A DNA stretch of 64,000 nt from Apostichopus japonicus (Eukaryota; Echinodermata; Holothuroidea; Aspidochirotida; Stichopodidae). Both the position numbers and the translations under genes were made by a program. Below the pieces are notes generated by a model. It was not told the DNA's origin. It did no database searches and saw nothing but the letters and a program-made list of their open reading frames with translations. The number at the start of each line of letters is the position of its first letter. The first letter of the stretch is position 1. Shown here piece by piece: positions 1 to 13,200 of the stretch. The stretch lies in NCBI RefSeq assembly GCF_037975245.1, contig NC_092577.1, forward strand, positions 2,439,501 through 2,503,500, written 5' to 3'.

Positions 1-5
1 TGGGG

Positions 6-84
6 ATCGAACCACAAACCTCTAGATTGCTAAGCCTCATTGCTTCAAATGCCACCGCCTTTATCCACTCGGCCACAGCACGGG
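6..84 (-). repeat. tRNA-derived sequence, probable SINE head cut by window edge
   Basis: Read on the minus strand, this has a Pol III A-box-like GTGGCCGAGTGGATAAAGGC and, 45 nt further, a B-box-like GGTTCGATCCC, with spacing like the long variable arm of a Leu/Ser tRNA. The acceptor stem cannot be closed because the window ends just after the B box. A SINE head is more likely than a functional tRNA gene because other tRNA-derived SINEs lie in this window, but a tRNA pseudogene is possible. Confidence 0.5.
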
Positions 85-842
85 TATAAACTGATAGCTG
101 AGCAAAAGACCCCTTACCGGTGCATTAATAGGAATAATCATGTTTCTTGTAACCCATTAGAAACAATGCTCCCCTCCCCCCCATTTCTTTCCGACCACCC
201 CCTTCCCATCTGTAACCATTTCTTTGATAAGATGGCCGAAATCAGTAAAGTTTATGTAAAGAGTACTTTAATAAACAAACTTGCAACAATAGGTCTTTGT
301 TATCAGGTAAGCTATTTACTTTCTCCTTGCCCCTCCGGACACCCTTGAGATATCCTCCTGGTTCCGGATTTTTGTCTGTGACAACTTGGCCCATATCAGA
401 TAAATTTCATGGTGTAAAAACCTTAGTACATGAAGCTGCAAACAATGAGGAAGATATTATCTGGTATTAAACCTATGAGCAACTAAGCTTTCCTTACCAA
501 CCCCCCACTACCCCACCCCCTCTTCCACATCCAGACATTATGTTCTTCCCAGCATTGCAGCTTTGATTTTTCTCGTTGACAGCATGGAGGACCATGTCAG
601 AAAATATCAAGTATAGAGAAGTAATACATCTGTGAACCTCCAAAAACTAACAAAGATATTATAATACGATAGCCCTCTTAGCCATATAGCTCCAAATATA
701 ACAATGATATAATATGATAGCCCTCTTAGCAATATAGCTTACCCATTCCTCCCTCCCCCCCACCCACACACCCTTCCCACATTCCAGATATATGCTACTT
801 CTTACCAAGTGTCGCATCTTTTGATTTATGTCTCCCTGACAG

Positions 843-1293
843 CGTGGCCCAAACAGAGAACCGGTCATAGCGCAGCTTGTCGTCTGCTTCGTAGCCATCC
901 TATTCATATTCATCGGCCACGTCAACGAGCTGGGCCCAATCGTGACCATGCCGTTCTTAATCACCTACGCCGGGGCTTCCTACGCTTACTTTGCGCTCGC
1001 CATGGGCTACGACAAGGCCCAAGAGCGGAGGAAACGAAGCGAGCAGGATAGCCTGCTCTCTCACGTCGTAGACAAGAACAAAGTGGATGGGCAGGACGGC
1101 TACGGGGCCACGGTGGGCCGCAAGGACTCCCTCTCCGAGTTCAAAGACGACATCAAAAAGGCTGAGAAGGCATTCAACGTGGAGTCGCAATTTGGCGACC
1201 CGAATAACCGAGGGGGCTCCAATCATATGGATGGTTCTGGCACCGGACCTGTCCAGGTCAGCGATAAGGAGACATTGCTGGACGAAGAGGAAG
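843..1293 (+). CDS. SLC12A8: SLC12A8-like exon: two membrane helices and cytoplasmic loop
   Basis: The acceptor is the AG at 841-842 after a pyrimidine-rich tract, and the donor is GTGAGT at 1294. The exon encodes RGPNREPVIAQL, a helix, GHVNELGPIVT, a second helix ending in YAYFALAMGY, then a charged loop rich in Asp, Glu and Lys. It ends in phase 1. GC content is clearly higher than in the flanking introns. Confidence 0.85.
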
Positions 1294-4200
1294 GTGAGTA
1301 TCGGACCAGTCTTCTCAGAAAATTCCAGTCTGCAGTCAGGAACAGCTTGGAAATACAACCAGGTTCCATGACTGAAGTAAAAATTAGATTTACAAGGAGG
1401 ACTTTGTGCGTAATTAGTGAACGTTTCAAAGTGGAAAGGATTATCGAACTGTCTTCCAAAATAATTGTTGGGCAAAGTTTCCCCTCATCCTGACCCTACC
1501 ACCCCTCCCTCACCCATATGGAGCAAGTTAAGGATCGAAACAGGAGGATTGTAATATATTTTTAGTGCAAGTTAATATAAATTGTTTCAGAGTTTCGTTG
1601 AAATGACAGGGCATCACATCAAAATTTTAACCTTTTAAAAAAGTGATTCAAGGCAAGTTTCAAAAGTTTGAGAGGGCACCAAGGAATTTTTTTCAAAATT
1701 CGGGTAAAACAGCTATAGATGTGTCAGAGGACAAGGGTGAATTATGAGATCATTGTGTACAAGTGAATCTAAACAGTTCCCACCGATCTGTTTAAGATCT
1801 GTTTTCTGGCACAAAAATTCTTGGAGCTGTTTTTAACTTTGATCCCATGGATTTTAGTAAGGAGGGCACCTATGTATGTGGTAGCAACCTGACTGAAGGG
1901 GAACGGCAATTGTAGCTTTCAGCGACAGAGTATTTTTATCGGCCTTGGTAGTGGGACAGAAACAGTCAGCAAACGGTATAATTTTGAGCACTTCCACAGT
2001 TAAAATATTAATAATAATAATAATAATAGTAATGTATTCTTATATAGTGCTTTACATCAAAGAATGATCTCAATGCACTTCACAAAATCACATAAAATAT
2101 TACAACTTAAAGTTAAAACAGTTTAATAAAAAACAGCCTAAAAATATTGCAACCTAAAAATTACAAAAATAAATAAGTAAAATATTTATAATATTAATAT
2201 AAATATTAATATAAATAAAATATTCAGAGAAATGGTATCTAGAAAGACAAAAATACTACAGATGTGCAAGTGATAAATCATTTCTTGGCAAAGACTAACT
2301 TACCATTAGCCGTTAGCTCTCAATCTTTCAACCGAGGGTTGTAATATTCACCCATGGATTGTGAATCTCCGAAAACAGATATATTGCCAATTTCTGTTTT
2401 GATCGTACCTCGCCGACATTACTCCTCACGACTATCACATCTTTATTTGCTATGCACTTGCGCACTGTTACCATGTTTTCCTGCTGACCGTATAGTTGCT
2501 ATTAATAAAATGGTGTCCTATTTGTTCTTCCAACGCTAGTAATGTCTTCAGTTCAATAGTTTTTATCCTCCTCCGATTAAAATATCGTAATTATATAAAG
2601 CCAAGGAACGTTGAAAGTTGGTATTAATCGATGTTCTGTCTTTTTCTCATCTTTTTGTAGACCTCTCGCAGCCCTTTGTTCCAGAGATTGATCGCATGCC
2701 TCAGTCCTGGTACGGTAGATTCATCAATAGGTGGATCGCCCTCTTTGGGGTGAGTGTATATCATTTGAAAGGGTGACATATCACTGGCAGACACTTGACC
2801 CCCCAAAAAAGTATGTATATACATAAGTCTCTTTCGAGATCCGGCTTTAGGAATCACAAATGATTTTGATGGATAGCATCATGTTTGATCTCTAGAGTAA
2901 GGCAAATTTGTCACCAAAACAGAACTAGTATTGTTTGATACAGGTGACAAACGTCTAGAGTGGAATTACGACCTTCCTTACCGGTTTCGAACCTCTGGAC
3001 ATACAATCAGCATCCATAGCCTAGTGGTTAGGGTGTCCAGTGGAGGCTGGAAGTTTTTTCACTGTTCTGGAATTTCTAACTCACTACGATTTCAATTATA
3101 TATATATATATTTATATATATATATATTCCATCTCAAACGTCTTTGTGGATCCCTAACAAAAATTGCTGTTCATTTTCTTCTTCATGTTTGGTGGTGAGG
3201 CAGCTTAGCTGTCAATGTCCTCAAATTGCAACCACTTCATCAAAATGCACATTTTGTTTTTGTATTAATATTATTTTCCTTTCTGGATGAAGTTTTGCTT
3301 TTCATTATAAAGAAAAATAAAGACATTGTTAACCGAATTTCCAGAATGATGCTTCTGTTGCCCAGGAACCTTAGTTTGTAAAACTTCACTAAGCTTCCAA
3401 AGGTCATCCCTTTGCGACAAAAACGTGGCCTAGCATCATCGACCTAAACCTGTGAAGGAGTATGCCCATATTTAGATATCTCGACAGGTTACGACTACCT
3501 GGTGCAAGAGCTACAGCCACCTGAAAACTAGTTTCAAGTTAATTTTATTTATGACACAATAACCTTTGATGATTTTATGCTCTCAAAATATGAACATGCA
3601 GTATAATCAATGTCTTAAATCTTCTTCTTAACAAATCAAACCATCTCATTGTTTGTTTTTGTCTTGTTTATTCCTGCAGTGTTTTATTTGTCTACTAATT
3701 ATGTTCTTCATCAAGTGGGTCTACGCCCTGGTCTCCATCACGGCATACTTAATCATCTATTTCTACATCGGCCAGGCTAACCCTGGGGTCAAACCTGGCG
3801 TGGCCGATTTCAGCTTCTTCGGGTGGATAAAGACCATGTTCCAAACAGTATTTAGGTAAGTTTTAAATCGATCGACGATCGATTGATTAATTCAATCGGA
3901 GTAAAGAATGTACAGTGTTGATGCATCAGACGCTGTAGTTCTAATTGATAGATTGATCGGTAAGTCAATTTGTCAGGATTATGACATAAACTGATGCATG
4001 AATGAGGCTTTATTTCTATTCTATATCTTTCTTCCTTCTGAATGAATTCCTTTAAAATAGACAAATTTAAATGGAAATGTCTTCCATTTTGAATTGCTTA
4101 GAAAAACTGGTTCTCCATCTAGTAAGTGAAAAGTTAATTATCAAAAGAAATGTAATAAATATTGTTCTTGAAGGGATATTGATCCTCAAAAGGGCCTTTT

Positions 4201-7200
4201 GGAGTAGCTGTGGTAATTATGGAGGGTGGGGGGTGGGGGGGGGGAGTTGATTGGGGATGAACTAGATTTGCTTCATACTCCAACTCCTTAAACTTAACGA
4301 TAAATGTTCACACCATCAATTAACATATATCTAGTCATTGTGTTGAAGTCAACAACACTGTCAAAACAAACCTTTCGTCAACTATAAAAATTCTCTGATA
4401 TTCAACCAGTTTCTGACCGTTTACGATCACTTTTCCTATGGTTAATAAACTAATTCCCTCAACCTTTATTCAAGTTCATTCGCGGGGTCATGATAATATT
4501 TTGAGCAGACAGCAGTATCCTGTGTTGAATTTTTGGTCTCAAGGATTTAATGAGATCCAAATATTAATTAATGCAGGGAATGGGAGGGACATTCTCGTAG
4601 GTCTAAATGAGGTCATTTTATTATCTATATGTAGTAAGAAGTAATATGTGTATTTAAAATAACATAGATTGTTAGATTTCTCCTAACAATGTTTAAAAGA
4701 CCTTGAATAGATATATACAATGCAATTTTCTGTTCAAATTATTTTTTTGATTGATAATTTGAATTTAGCATGAGCAGAACTGTTCGTCCTGTATCTTTAT
4801 TCTTCTCATATTTTGGTGACGGGATCACTTTTTGGCTGATTTTTGCGGTTCCTCCCATCTCTTCATGTGTTTTTACAACAGTAGCATATTACACCGAGAT
4901 ACCTGTCTCCGTACGATATATGCACTCCAGTCTACCTTAGGTACCATGTCAAAAGGAGACTGCTCTGAGGAGCTGCAGCTTTAGTGCAGCCAGGCTGCAT
5001 ATAGGACATAATCTTATTTGCTCCCCAGTTTCACATAATATACACTGTGCTTGTCCTCAGAGATAATCCCAAATAATTGTTTGATATTGATTCATCCTAG
5101 CTGAGAAGAATATTGCAGCTGCTGCAGCTTTCATAGTCTATTGTGCTGTACAGTTTCACACAATAGACACTGCAGGTGTTCAGAGCCAGTCCCTATTGTT
5201 TGAATTGATTCATCCTAGCTGAGCAGAATATTGCAGCTGCTGCAGCTTTCATAGTCTATTGTGCTGTACAGTTTCACACAATAGACACTGCAGGTGTTCA
5301 GAGCTAATCCCTATTGTTTGATATTGATTCATCCTAGCTGAGCAGAATATTGCAGCTGCTGCAGCTTTCATAGTCTATTGTGCTGTACAGTTTCAAACAA
5401 TAGACACTGCAAGCTTTTCTTTTTGACACTGTGACTTAAGCCTAGTAATTAGATTGGTAACAATGTTTTACTATACCCATCCCTAACCTCATTGACCTAA
5501 TTTCACCTTCAAATCTTACATTAAGAAGACACAACACTCCCAATCTCGCTGGTATCATTCTCTACCTGTGTAATTCTGTTATTAAAATACTAAAATATTA
5601 AAATATGAGTTTATGGATGTTGCTTAGTATCCCGTTTATCGACTCCAATCAAACGGAACAGTATTTTGGCAATATCTGTATCGACACCCTTAAAACCATA
5701 TGTATGCAAATAATATAGAATATATTCTTGAGGGGAAAAAAAAAACTTTTTTCCGGTCAAAGATATCAGGGTAGATTTTATTTAAAGATGTGTAACGATG
5801 GGTCCTGACTTCAAGTAAGAATCTGGTTAGAAGGAATGACATTGGTATCAGTAGTGTGATATGCTACAGTCAACATGAGAAAAGTATTGTAGGGGTGTGA
5901 CAGGGTGTCACACATAAGCAAAGTTCTGTCGGGGTGTCACGGCCATGTACGACATTCTGCTGGGTGCCGTGGCTCAAAAAAACCGTTTCAGCAGGGTGTC
6001 ACGGTTTGCCCTAGAATTAGCTTCTCTTGTCTCAATCCACTTTGTTTATTAAATGTCAAAGGTCAGACCACAAGCATAATTATCATTTTTTTTTTTTTAA
6101 CGGAAGTTGGAGCATAATTATCATCTTCAGATTTGCATTTCTTCAAACTGAGATGCAACCCTAGATTTTTCTCACAGCAAAATGAAGACTGTCTTTAAAA
6201 ATTGAGTGGGTGATAAAAAAAAAAATCCATTCGGTTCCTAATATATTCTCAAATGCAGACACCTTTTCAAATGAATACGTATCACTTATAAATATAAAGA
6301 AGTTAAACTGGAGAATTTGAAAGATTTCCACAGTTGACGTAATAAATAAACACTATTGGGAATGAAATTTGGATAATCAAGCAAGAACCGGTCATTGCTG
6401 TAAGATGTTCTTCTCAGATCATGTTAATAAAAAAATCTAAAAAAAAGAAAGGGAAGAACGACTTGGGGTGTCACGTCACGAAGTAGTCTCTTGGACCAGG
6501 CTGTCACTGTTCGTCACACCTGTCACAGTTTTGTCATCTTTGAATCATGATTCATGATTTAAGCTTATCATCATCGATCATAAATGTCTTCTTCATTTGT
6601 TAACGTCGAACGTCAAACTTTTCCCGGCATCACGCCAAATATGATTACAATTGATCAAAGTGTGAGATACTTTCCGTGAGTTTTCACCAATTTAAGGTTC
6701 ACATGTTGGTATTAAAAACATTATCCCCCCCCCCCCCAGTTCTTAAACATTCTTTAGAGCAGGCATTTCTTCAAATTAGTGTTATTCACACTGTTAAAAG
6801 CCAACAGTACAATTATTTTAAATTCTTGTGACATTAAGTTCTTTAATAATTAAAACACTCATTAAGTTAGTAAAATGTAGGACTTGTTCTTATCTCAAAT
6901 TGCGTCGCTAAGATCCTCTTAAAAGCTGCCAGAAAGTAGCCGATTTTTCTTTTTACAATAATTTTTGAATTGTCACCAAATTCACTTCAGCAATAATTGC
7001 TGTGACGTTTATAAAGTTTTGCATTTTTCTTGTCCCAAATGGCACAATTAGACACACAGTTAGTATAGTAACAACAACTTCAGCAAAATTAGCAAGGCTG
7101 AGCATCTCTGCTTCGAATTTGTGCAGGATAAGAGGTCAGAAAAGTGGTGATGTTTTTGTCTACAAACAATGGTTTTATGAGTTGCTTTGGCTTTTCAAGC

Positions 7201-10200
7201 ATCCGCTATGATATTTAATATAATTAACAAACAAGTGATAATATATCACGTAAACAGGACAACAGGTGCCAAAGCAAACCACTTGCTTGAGACATTTGTC
7301 TCACAGTCTCAGTTCCCTTGTAGGCATGACCTGTGTGAAACTGTTTCCATTGGGGTACTAGAAAGATCAAGTTTTCATTTGAGACGTCTCTGCTACGCAC
7401 GATATCAACAACGTACCTACTACAATGTATCATAAGCTAGAAAAGAGTTCTAGCCTCGAAAAGTCACCAAAAAATATTTGCTGCACCCCAATTATCCACA
7501 CCTTCTCTTTGGAAATATCTGTAGGAAATTATGCACACCCTCTCATGGAAATATCCATAGGAAATTATGCACACCCTCTCATGGAAATATCCATAGGAAA
7601 TTATCCACACCCTCTCATGGAAATATCCATAGCACATTTTGTTCTTTGTGCGATAATATGAGCCATTTGTATTAAACTGAGGTGGTCATTCTCAAATGTA
7701 ATTAATCTTCAAAAACACCATCAGGACCATATGGAAGAGAATAAGTGCCATAACCACAACGTGGCCTACATACAATTGTCGTAAAACTATTTTCACATGT
7801 AAAATCTCATCAGTTCTTGGCAAATATTTTCTCAGCATTCTTAATAAACTCATTCACTATTTTACTCTACCATCTCACCACTCTCAAACTGATTTCTGTT
7901 TGCATGAATATTTATGACTATATTTATGACATATATTGCTACTTTTACCAAATTGGTATATAATCTCTTACCAAATTTTTAAAATCCTCTCATTATCTTT
8001 TGCCATATCACAACTTTCTTATCATCTGCACAAAAGCTGTAAAAAAATATCCTGATCAGTGGTTACAGAATGATATATGAATATTCAACAGCCTGATGGC
8101 AGATACAGCCAGTTGGGACAATTTCCTAATGCTAATACCTCTCTAAACTGTACTCCAATATCATGCTCTCAAAGCACTGGTATTGACAGTACAAACAGTT
8201 CCTAACCTTGATCTGATAGAAACATGATATTCATACTGCTCATACTGACAGTACGAGTGCTCTGAAGCGGGACATAACACTACAGTATAGAAACAACTGT
8301 CCTATTAAACTGGGCGGCAGATAAAAGGTCACCAGTGCTAATACCACGCTATACTGTACTTTCATATCATACTTCAAACAACTCGTACTGACAGTATGAA
8401 CAGTTCCTCATGGATTCTTGCTAATATTGATCATACTGTCAGTAAAAGTGCTTTTGAAGCATGACAAGAAAATAAAGTTTATAAACAATTTTTCCAACTT
8501 GGTGGAGGTTACAATTGGGGCATGAATATTCAGCAATTTCCAGATCAGAGGTTACAGATGGCTGCATGAATATTCAACAACCTCCAGATCAGAGGTTACA
8601 GCATGAATATTTAACAACCTCCAGATCAGAGGTTACAGATGGCTGCATGAATATTCAACAACCTCCAGATCAGAAGTTACAGCATGAATATTTAACAACC
8701 TCCAGATCAGAGGTTACAGCATGAATATTCAACAACCTCCAGATCAGAGGTTACAGAAGTGTGCATGAATATTCAACAACATACAGGACAGACATGAATA
8801 TTCAACAGTTTTATCGCATTCACCAGCAGGTAATGGTGTCGGGCCGAATTTCTCTCTCTCTCAGCCTCCGTCACTTCAGCAAAGATCAAAATTTTGCCTC
8901 ATTTCTTCACTGCCTGCAAGTACTATCAACTGCATGATTCCCAAAACTTATCCATATCTTTCATCAATTTAATATTTTTAAAAAATTTTTGTTTCATTTA
9001 GATCAATTATTCTTCCCATTTCATCTGATCAGATAATTATAGCTTCATTTTCCAAAGTAACTATTTTGAATCAAACATCAACTACTTGTTTGGGCATGAT
9101 GATCTTATCCTGTCAATTTGGAATTTTATATGACCCCAAAAAATATTCTTAAAAATTGTCAAGTTGAAAATAGTTTAATGTCTGTGTTTTTGACATTGCC
9201 GTGCCTTCGAACAAAGTTAAACATAGAACTAATGCAAACCTTAAAAAAATAAAAAAAACATGTTTTAACAAGGAAAAAATAAAGAATTGTGATATCACTT
9301 CATTGAAAGAAAAGATTTGAAAAATTGATGAAAGTTTGTATATCAATACAAAGAATAGAAGTACCAAAATATTATCCATCATTTTCTAATGCAAGTTTAT
9401 CGAATTTGCATGACAAAAGGCTTGCAGTGGCCTACCTCAAGAGAATCAAATCATTTGTTTGATATTACCTGACAGGATCATAGAGAAATCATGACCGATC
9501 AAGCCGAGAAAGTTTTCACATTTTCAGAAAAAGAAAAAAAAAAATGTTTACAAAAAAAAAAAGGTAAATAAAACTCAAGGCTGATTATTCTATAAATTTG
9601 CCCCCCTTCATCCCAGAAATGGTCCGCTCTTGAAAAATCAGGTGGTACTAAATCCTATTAACCCCTCCATGGGAATGGAACAGACCAAAGTAACCGCTGA
9701 CAACTCGGATTACTCAGAGAGAAAACGGTTCCACCACTACTCGCTGGTGAACGGAGGCGACATGTTCCAAGGAGATGATCCAGACGGTTAGAGGAATTAA
9801 CAGAGAAGATTATATCGTGCATTCCAAAAAGAATTCTTCCCATTTTGCCTTCTTTGCTTCGTGACGTCACCCAAATATATATTTCCTGCTGCGAAATTTT
9901 GTGAGGAATAGTTGTCTTGTATTAAACCTGTTGGTTACAAAATTCTTACAAAACTTTTACAAAAATTTTTTTGTTTTTTTGTTTTTTGTGGGATGATACT
10001 AAAATATTTATGTCGGATATACAGTAGTTTTTTACTATGAATCTGTAACAACAGCTCACGACTATGATACTGTTGAGGAGGTGGTGGAGGGGGGGGGGTG
10101 GGGCGAGGGAGGAGGGGTTGCATTTATACCCAATCTGTTTCATCGTGGTGATGCTGGTGTAAAATGTTCAGGTTTTTAAAGAAACCATCTCGTGTGAATA

Positions 10201-13200
10201 TGATTTTGAATGTATTGGATTTTAGTTTCACACTATGAAGTTTGAAATCTTGTTTTGATTATTGGAGAATGATTTTTAGCTCCATGAATGAGGGTCGTTC
10301 CACAGGTCCAATTTCGTGTCACTTTGAATTACAGAATCAACAACAGTCAGGATTTGGATTGAGGAATTTTTTTCGTGGGTTGTCCCAAGCATGAGCAGGT
10401 CTTACTTTTTGGTTTGGCACATTTTTGAAAATTTTGGTCGTCTGACAAACTGTAGCAAACTAGTAATGAACGACCAATATGTACACTGTAGGAGAGATGT
10501 GTAGGTTTGGTGAATAGAACACCAATATGCACACTGTAGGAGAGATGTGTAGGTTTGGTGAATAGAACACCAATATGTACACTGTATGAGAGATGTGTAG
10601 GTTTGGTTAATACAACAGCAATATGTACACTGTAGGAGAGATATGTAGGTTTGGTGAATAGAACAGCAATATGTACACTGTAGGAGAGATGTGTAGGTTT
10701 GGTGAATAGAACACCAACATGTTCACTGTAGGAGAGATGTGTAGGTTTGGTGAATTGAACACCAATATGTACACTGTAGGAGAGATGTGTAGGTATGGTG
10801 AATAGAACAGCATTATGTACACTGTAGGAGAGATGTGTAGGTTTGGTGAACAGAACACCAATATGTACACTGTAGGAGAGATGTGTAGGTTTGGTGAATA
10901 GAACAGCAATATGTACACTGTAGGAGAGATGTGTAGGTTTGGTGAATAGAACAGCAATATGTACACTGTAGGAGAGATGTGTAGGTTTGGTGAATAGAAC
11001 AGCAATATGTACACTGTATGAGAGATATGTAGGTTTGGTGAATAGAATACCAATATGTACACTGTAGGAGAGATGTGTAGGTTTGGTGAATAGAATATCA
11101 GCTTTGGGGGGGGGGTGGGAGGGTGATACCAATTTATCATTTTACCTATTAAAGGGTTTTTAGTTACAATGCATCTGAATTTGATGTAAACAATTAGTGA
11201 TCTGATGGACGACCATTACAACTTTTTCCTGACAGTGTATGTTGTATTTATAAACAATTAGCAGTTTTAATGGAATTCATTAGTCTTTGTAGCATTAAGT
11301 ATTCAATTTTTTTTTTTTTATCTTAATTTATATGCACTTTGCTTTAAAATTTACTTTTTGTTTTGCCTGGTACTTGTTGTTAACAGGTAACATAGCATCG
11401 TAAATAGTAACATAGAAATAACCTTGACTGAGAATAATTGATAACAGAGTTGACCCCTTCATTAATAATGGAATCACCCATATCCATGATGCTATTATTG
11501 TATCTGTGCATTAAGTCTTTATAATGGCATGGTAGTATACTTTCATTTGAAAAACCTAACCACAAACCTTTCTCAGTTGCAGAGAGGAGTTTATTGTATA
11601 AAAAATGTGGATTTTCAGTGGATTTTATGGTCACAATTTTGTGGGTTTTTATTTTTGTTTCAAGTGTTTTATATGTAGTTATAGCAGTTTGAAGAAGAAA
11701 CAAACCTACAAAGTATGTCAACTTTATTTTCCAACTATTCTCCCACAAGTACACAAAGTCTCTGTGACATACATTTTACATTCTATTTAATATTTCAGAG
11801 GGTTTTTTTTTTTGGTTATAGCTTTTGAAGGATAGTCGTAAACAAGATAATATTCTGAGCCTGCCTACCGGTGTGTTTGATCAGCATGAACGTTTTACCT
11901 GTAGTAATCACAAAAGGTACCTAAAGAACTAAAAGCAAATAGTAAGCTTTTAAATCTTCAAAGAACCCAACTGAAAATTTAATGATGTTTTACCTTGTAG
12001 ACCAAGTAACCTTGTGAGCACAAAATTGTCACAACATTATGATTCCAAAACTGTCAATGACAAAAAAAAAACAAGGTAAAGAACAAAAAAAGCTTAAAAG
12101 TGTATCGATAACATTGAAACTTTGTATCCATTTTAGAATTCCTAGCTTTTTTTATGTCATCATTTTTAGTCCTTTGAAAGGCAGACTCAATCCCAAACAT
12201 CATGCAAAGTTTTGATCAAGGTTTTTCAGGCCCTAAACATTCCCATCGTCCTCCAAAACTGGGACAAGCTTTAATAGGTTTTTGCCTTCCGAGATGTGAA
12301 GTATTTTGACTGTCATGTGACAGGTCACCTATTTGAGGGCCAAGGAGTAATTTTGTAACGTTTCCACGGATAATTTTTTTTTGTTTTTTGTTTGTTTAGT
12401 AAATTCACTTTTTTCCCTCTATACCTAATATCTTGACGTGAACAAAGAATCGTTCGTTGGTGTCACAATAAGGGTGGCGGTAGAACGATACCTCAACACC
12501 AAGGACACTAGTGAACACAAAATTGTCACAAAAAATTGTGAATCCAAAACTGCTTTAAGAAATTCTTGATATTGTGATTAATGTTCGGAGAGTTTTTATA
12601 ATGGCATTTGGTAATCTTAAAAGGCAATCTCCTCAGTATCCACATTCCAAAGATTTGACTTTTACATTAAATTTGATATGGTTGTACGTGGCTTCAATCA
12701 CAAATATGAAATGTTTGTCGCAACTTTTTCACCTGAAATTTGGAAGTATTCATTGCTTGAGCTCATCATTTAGAGGCAATCATAGAAATTAATTTTGTTT
12801 GTTTTGGTCAGTATCTCTCTGTGTAAGTCTACTTGAGCATTATATTTATTTCTTGTGTGCTTATGCTTTAATAACATTCCTCTCATGGACAGAGTTCGTA
12901 AGTACATTATATATATCTCAATTAGATATTTCTATTTCTCTATACCTTGATAAATAATTTTAATACAAGGGAAGCATTTTCAGATTTCTTGAAATGGGGG
13001 AAAGGGGAGAGGGGAGGTGGTAGGGTGGGATGGGGGGAGTGGGAAGGCAAACAACTCAGTACTATATGTGTGTTGACAGAGACGCAGGCACGTTGCCGTC
13101 AAATAACATTCCATCGAGTATAATGTCACAGAATCCAAAAATATCATAAGTAGAAGCTTTTTTTTTTCTTACCAAACTGTCATAGCAGCTGTATGGATCC

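Noticed and set aside
6-84. Functional tRNA-Leu/Ser gene
   Set aside because: The acceptor stem is cut off by the window edge and cannot be checked, and tRNA-derived SINEs are present elsewhere in the window.
3000-3045. SINE head (GCCTAGTGGTTAGGGTGTC)
   Set aside because: It has an A-box-like word but no B box at the right distance.
10347-11140. Long open frame with 16-residue repeats (minus strand)
   Set aside because: It is produced by the 48-bp satellite, whose length is a multiple of three; similar frames occur in array B and no splice or start context supports a gene.
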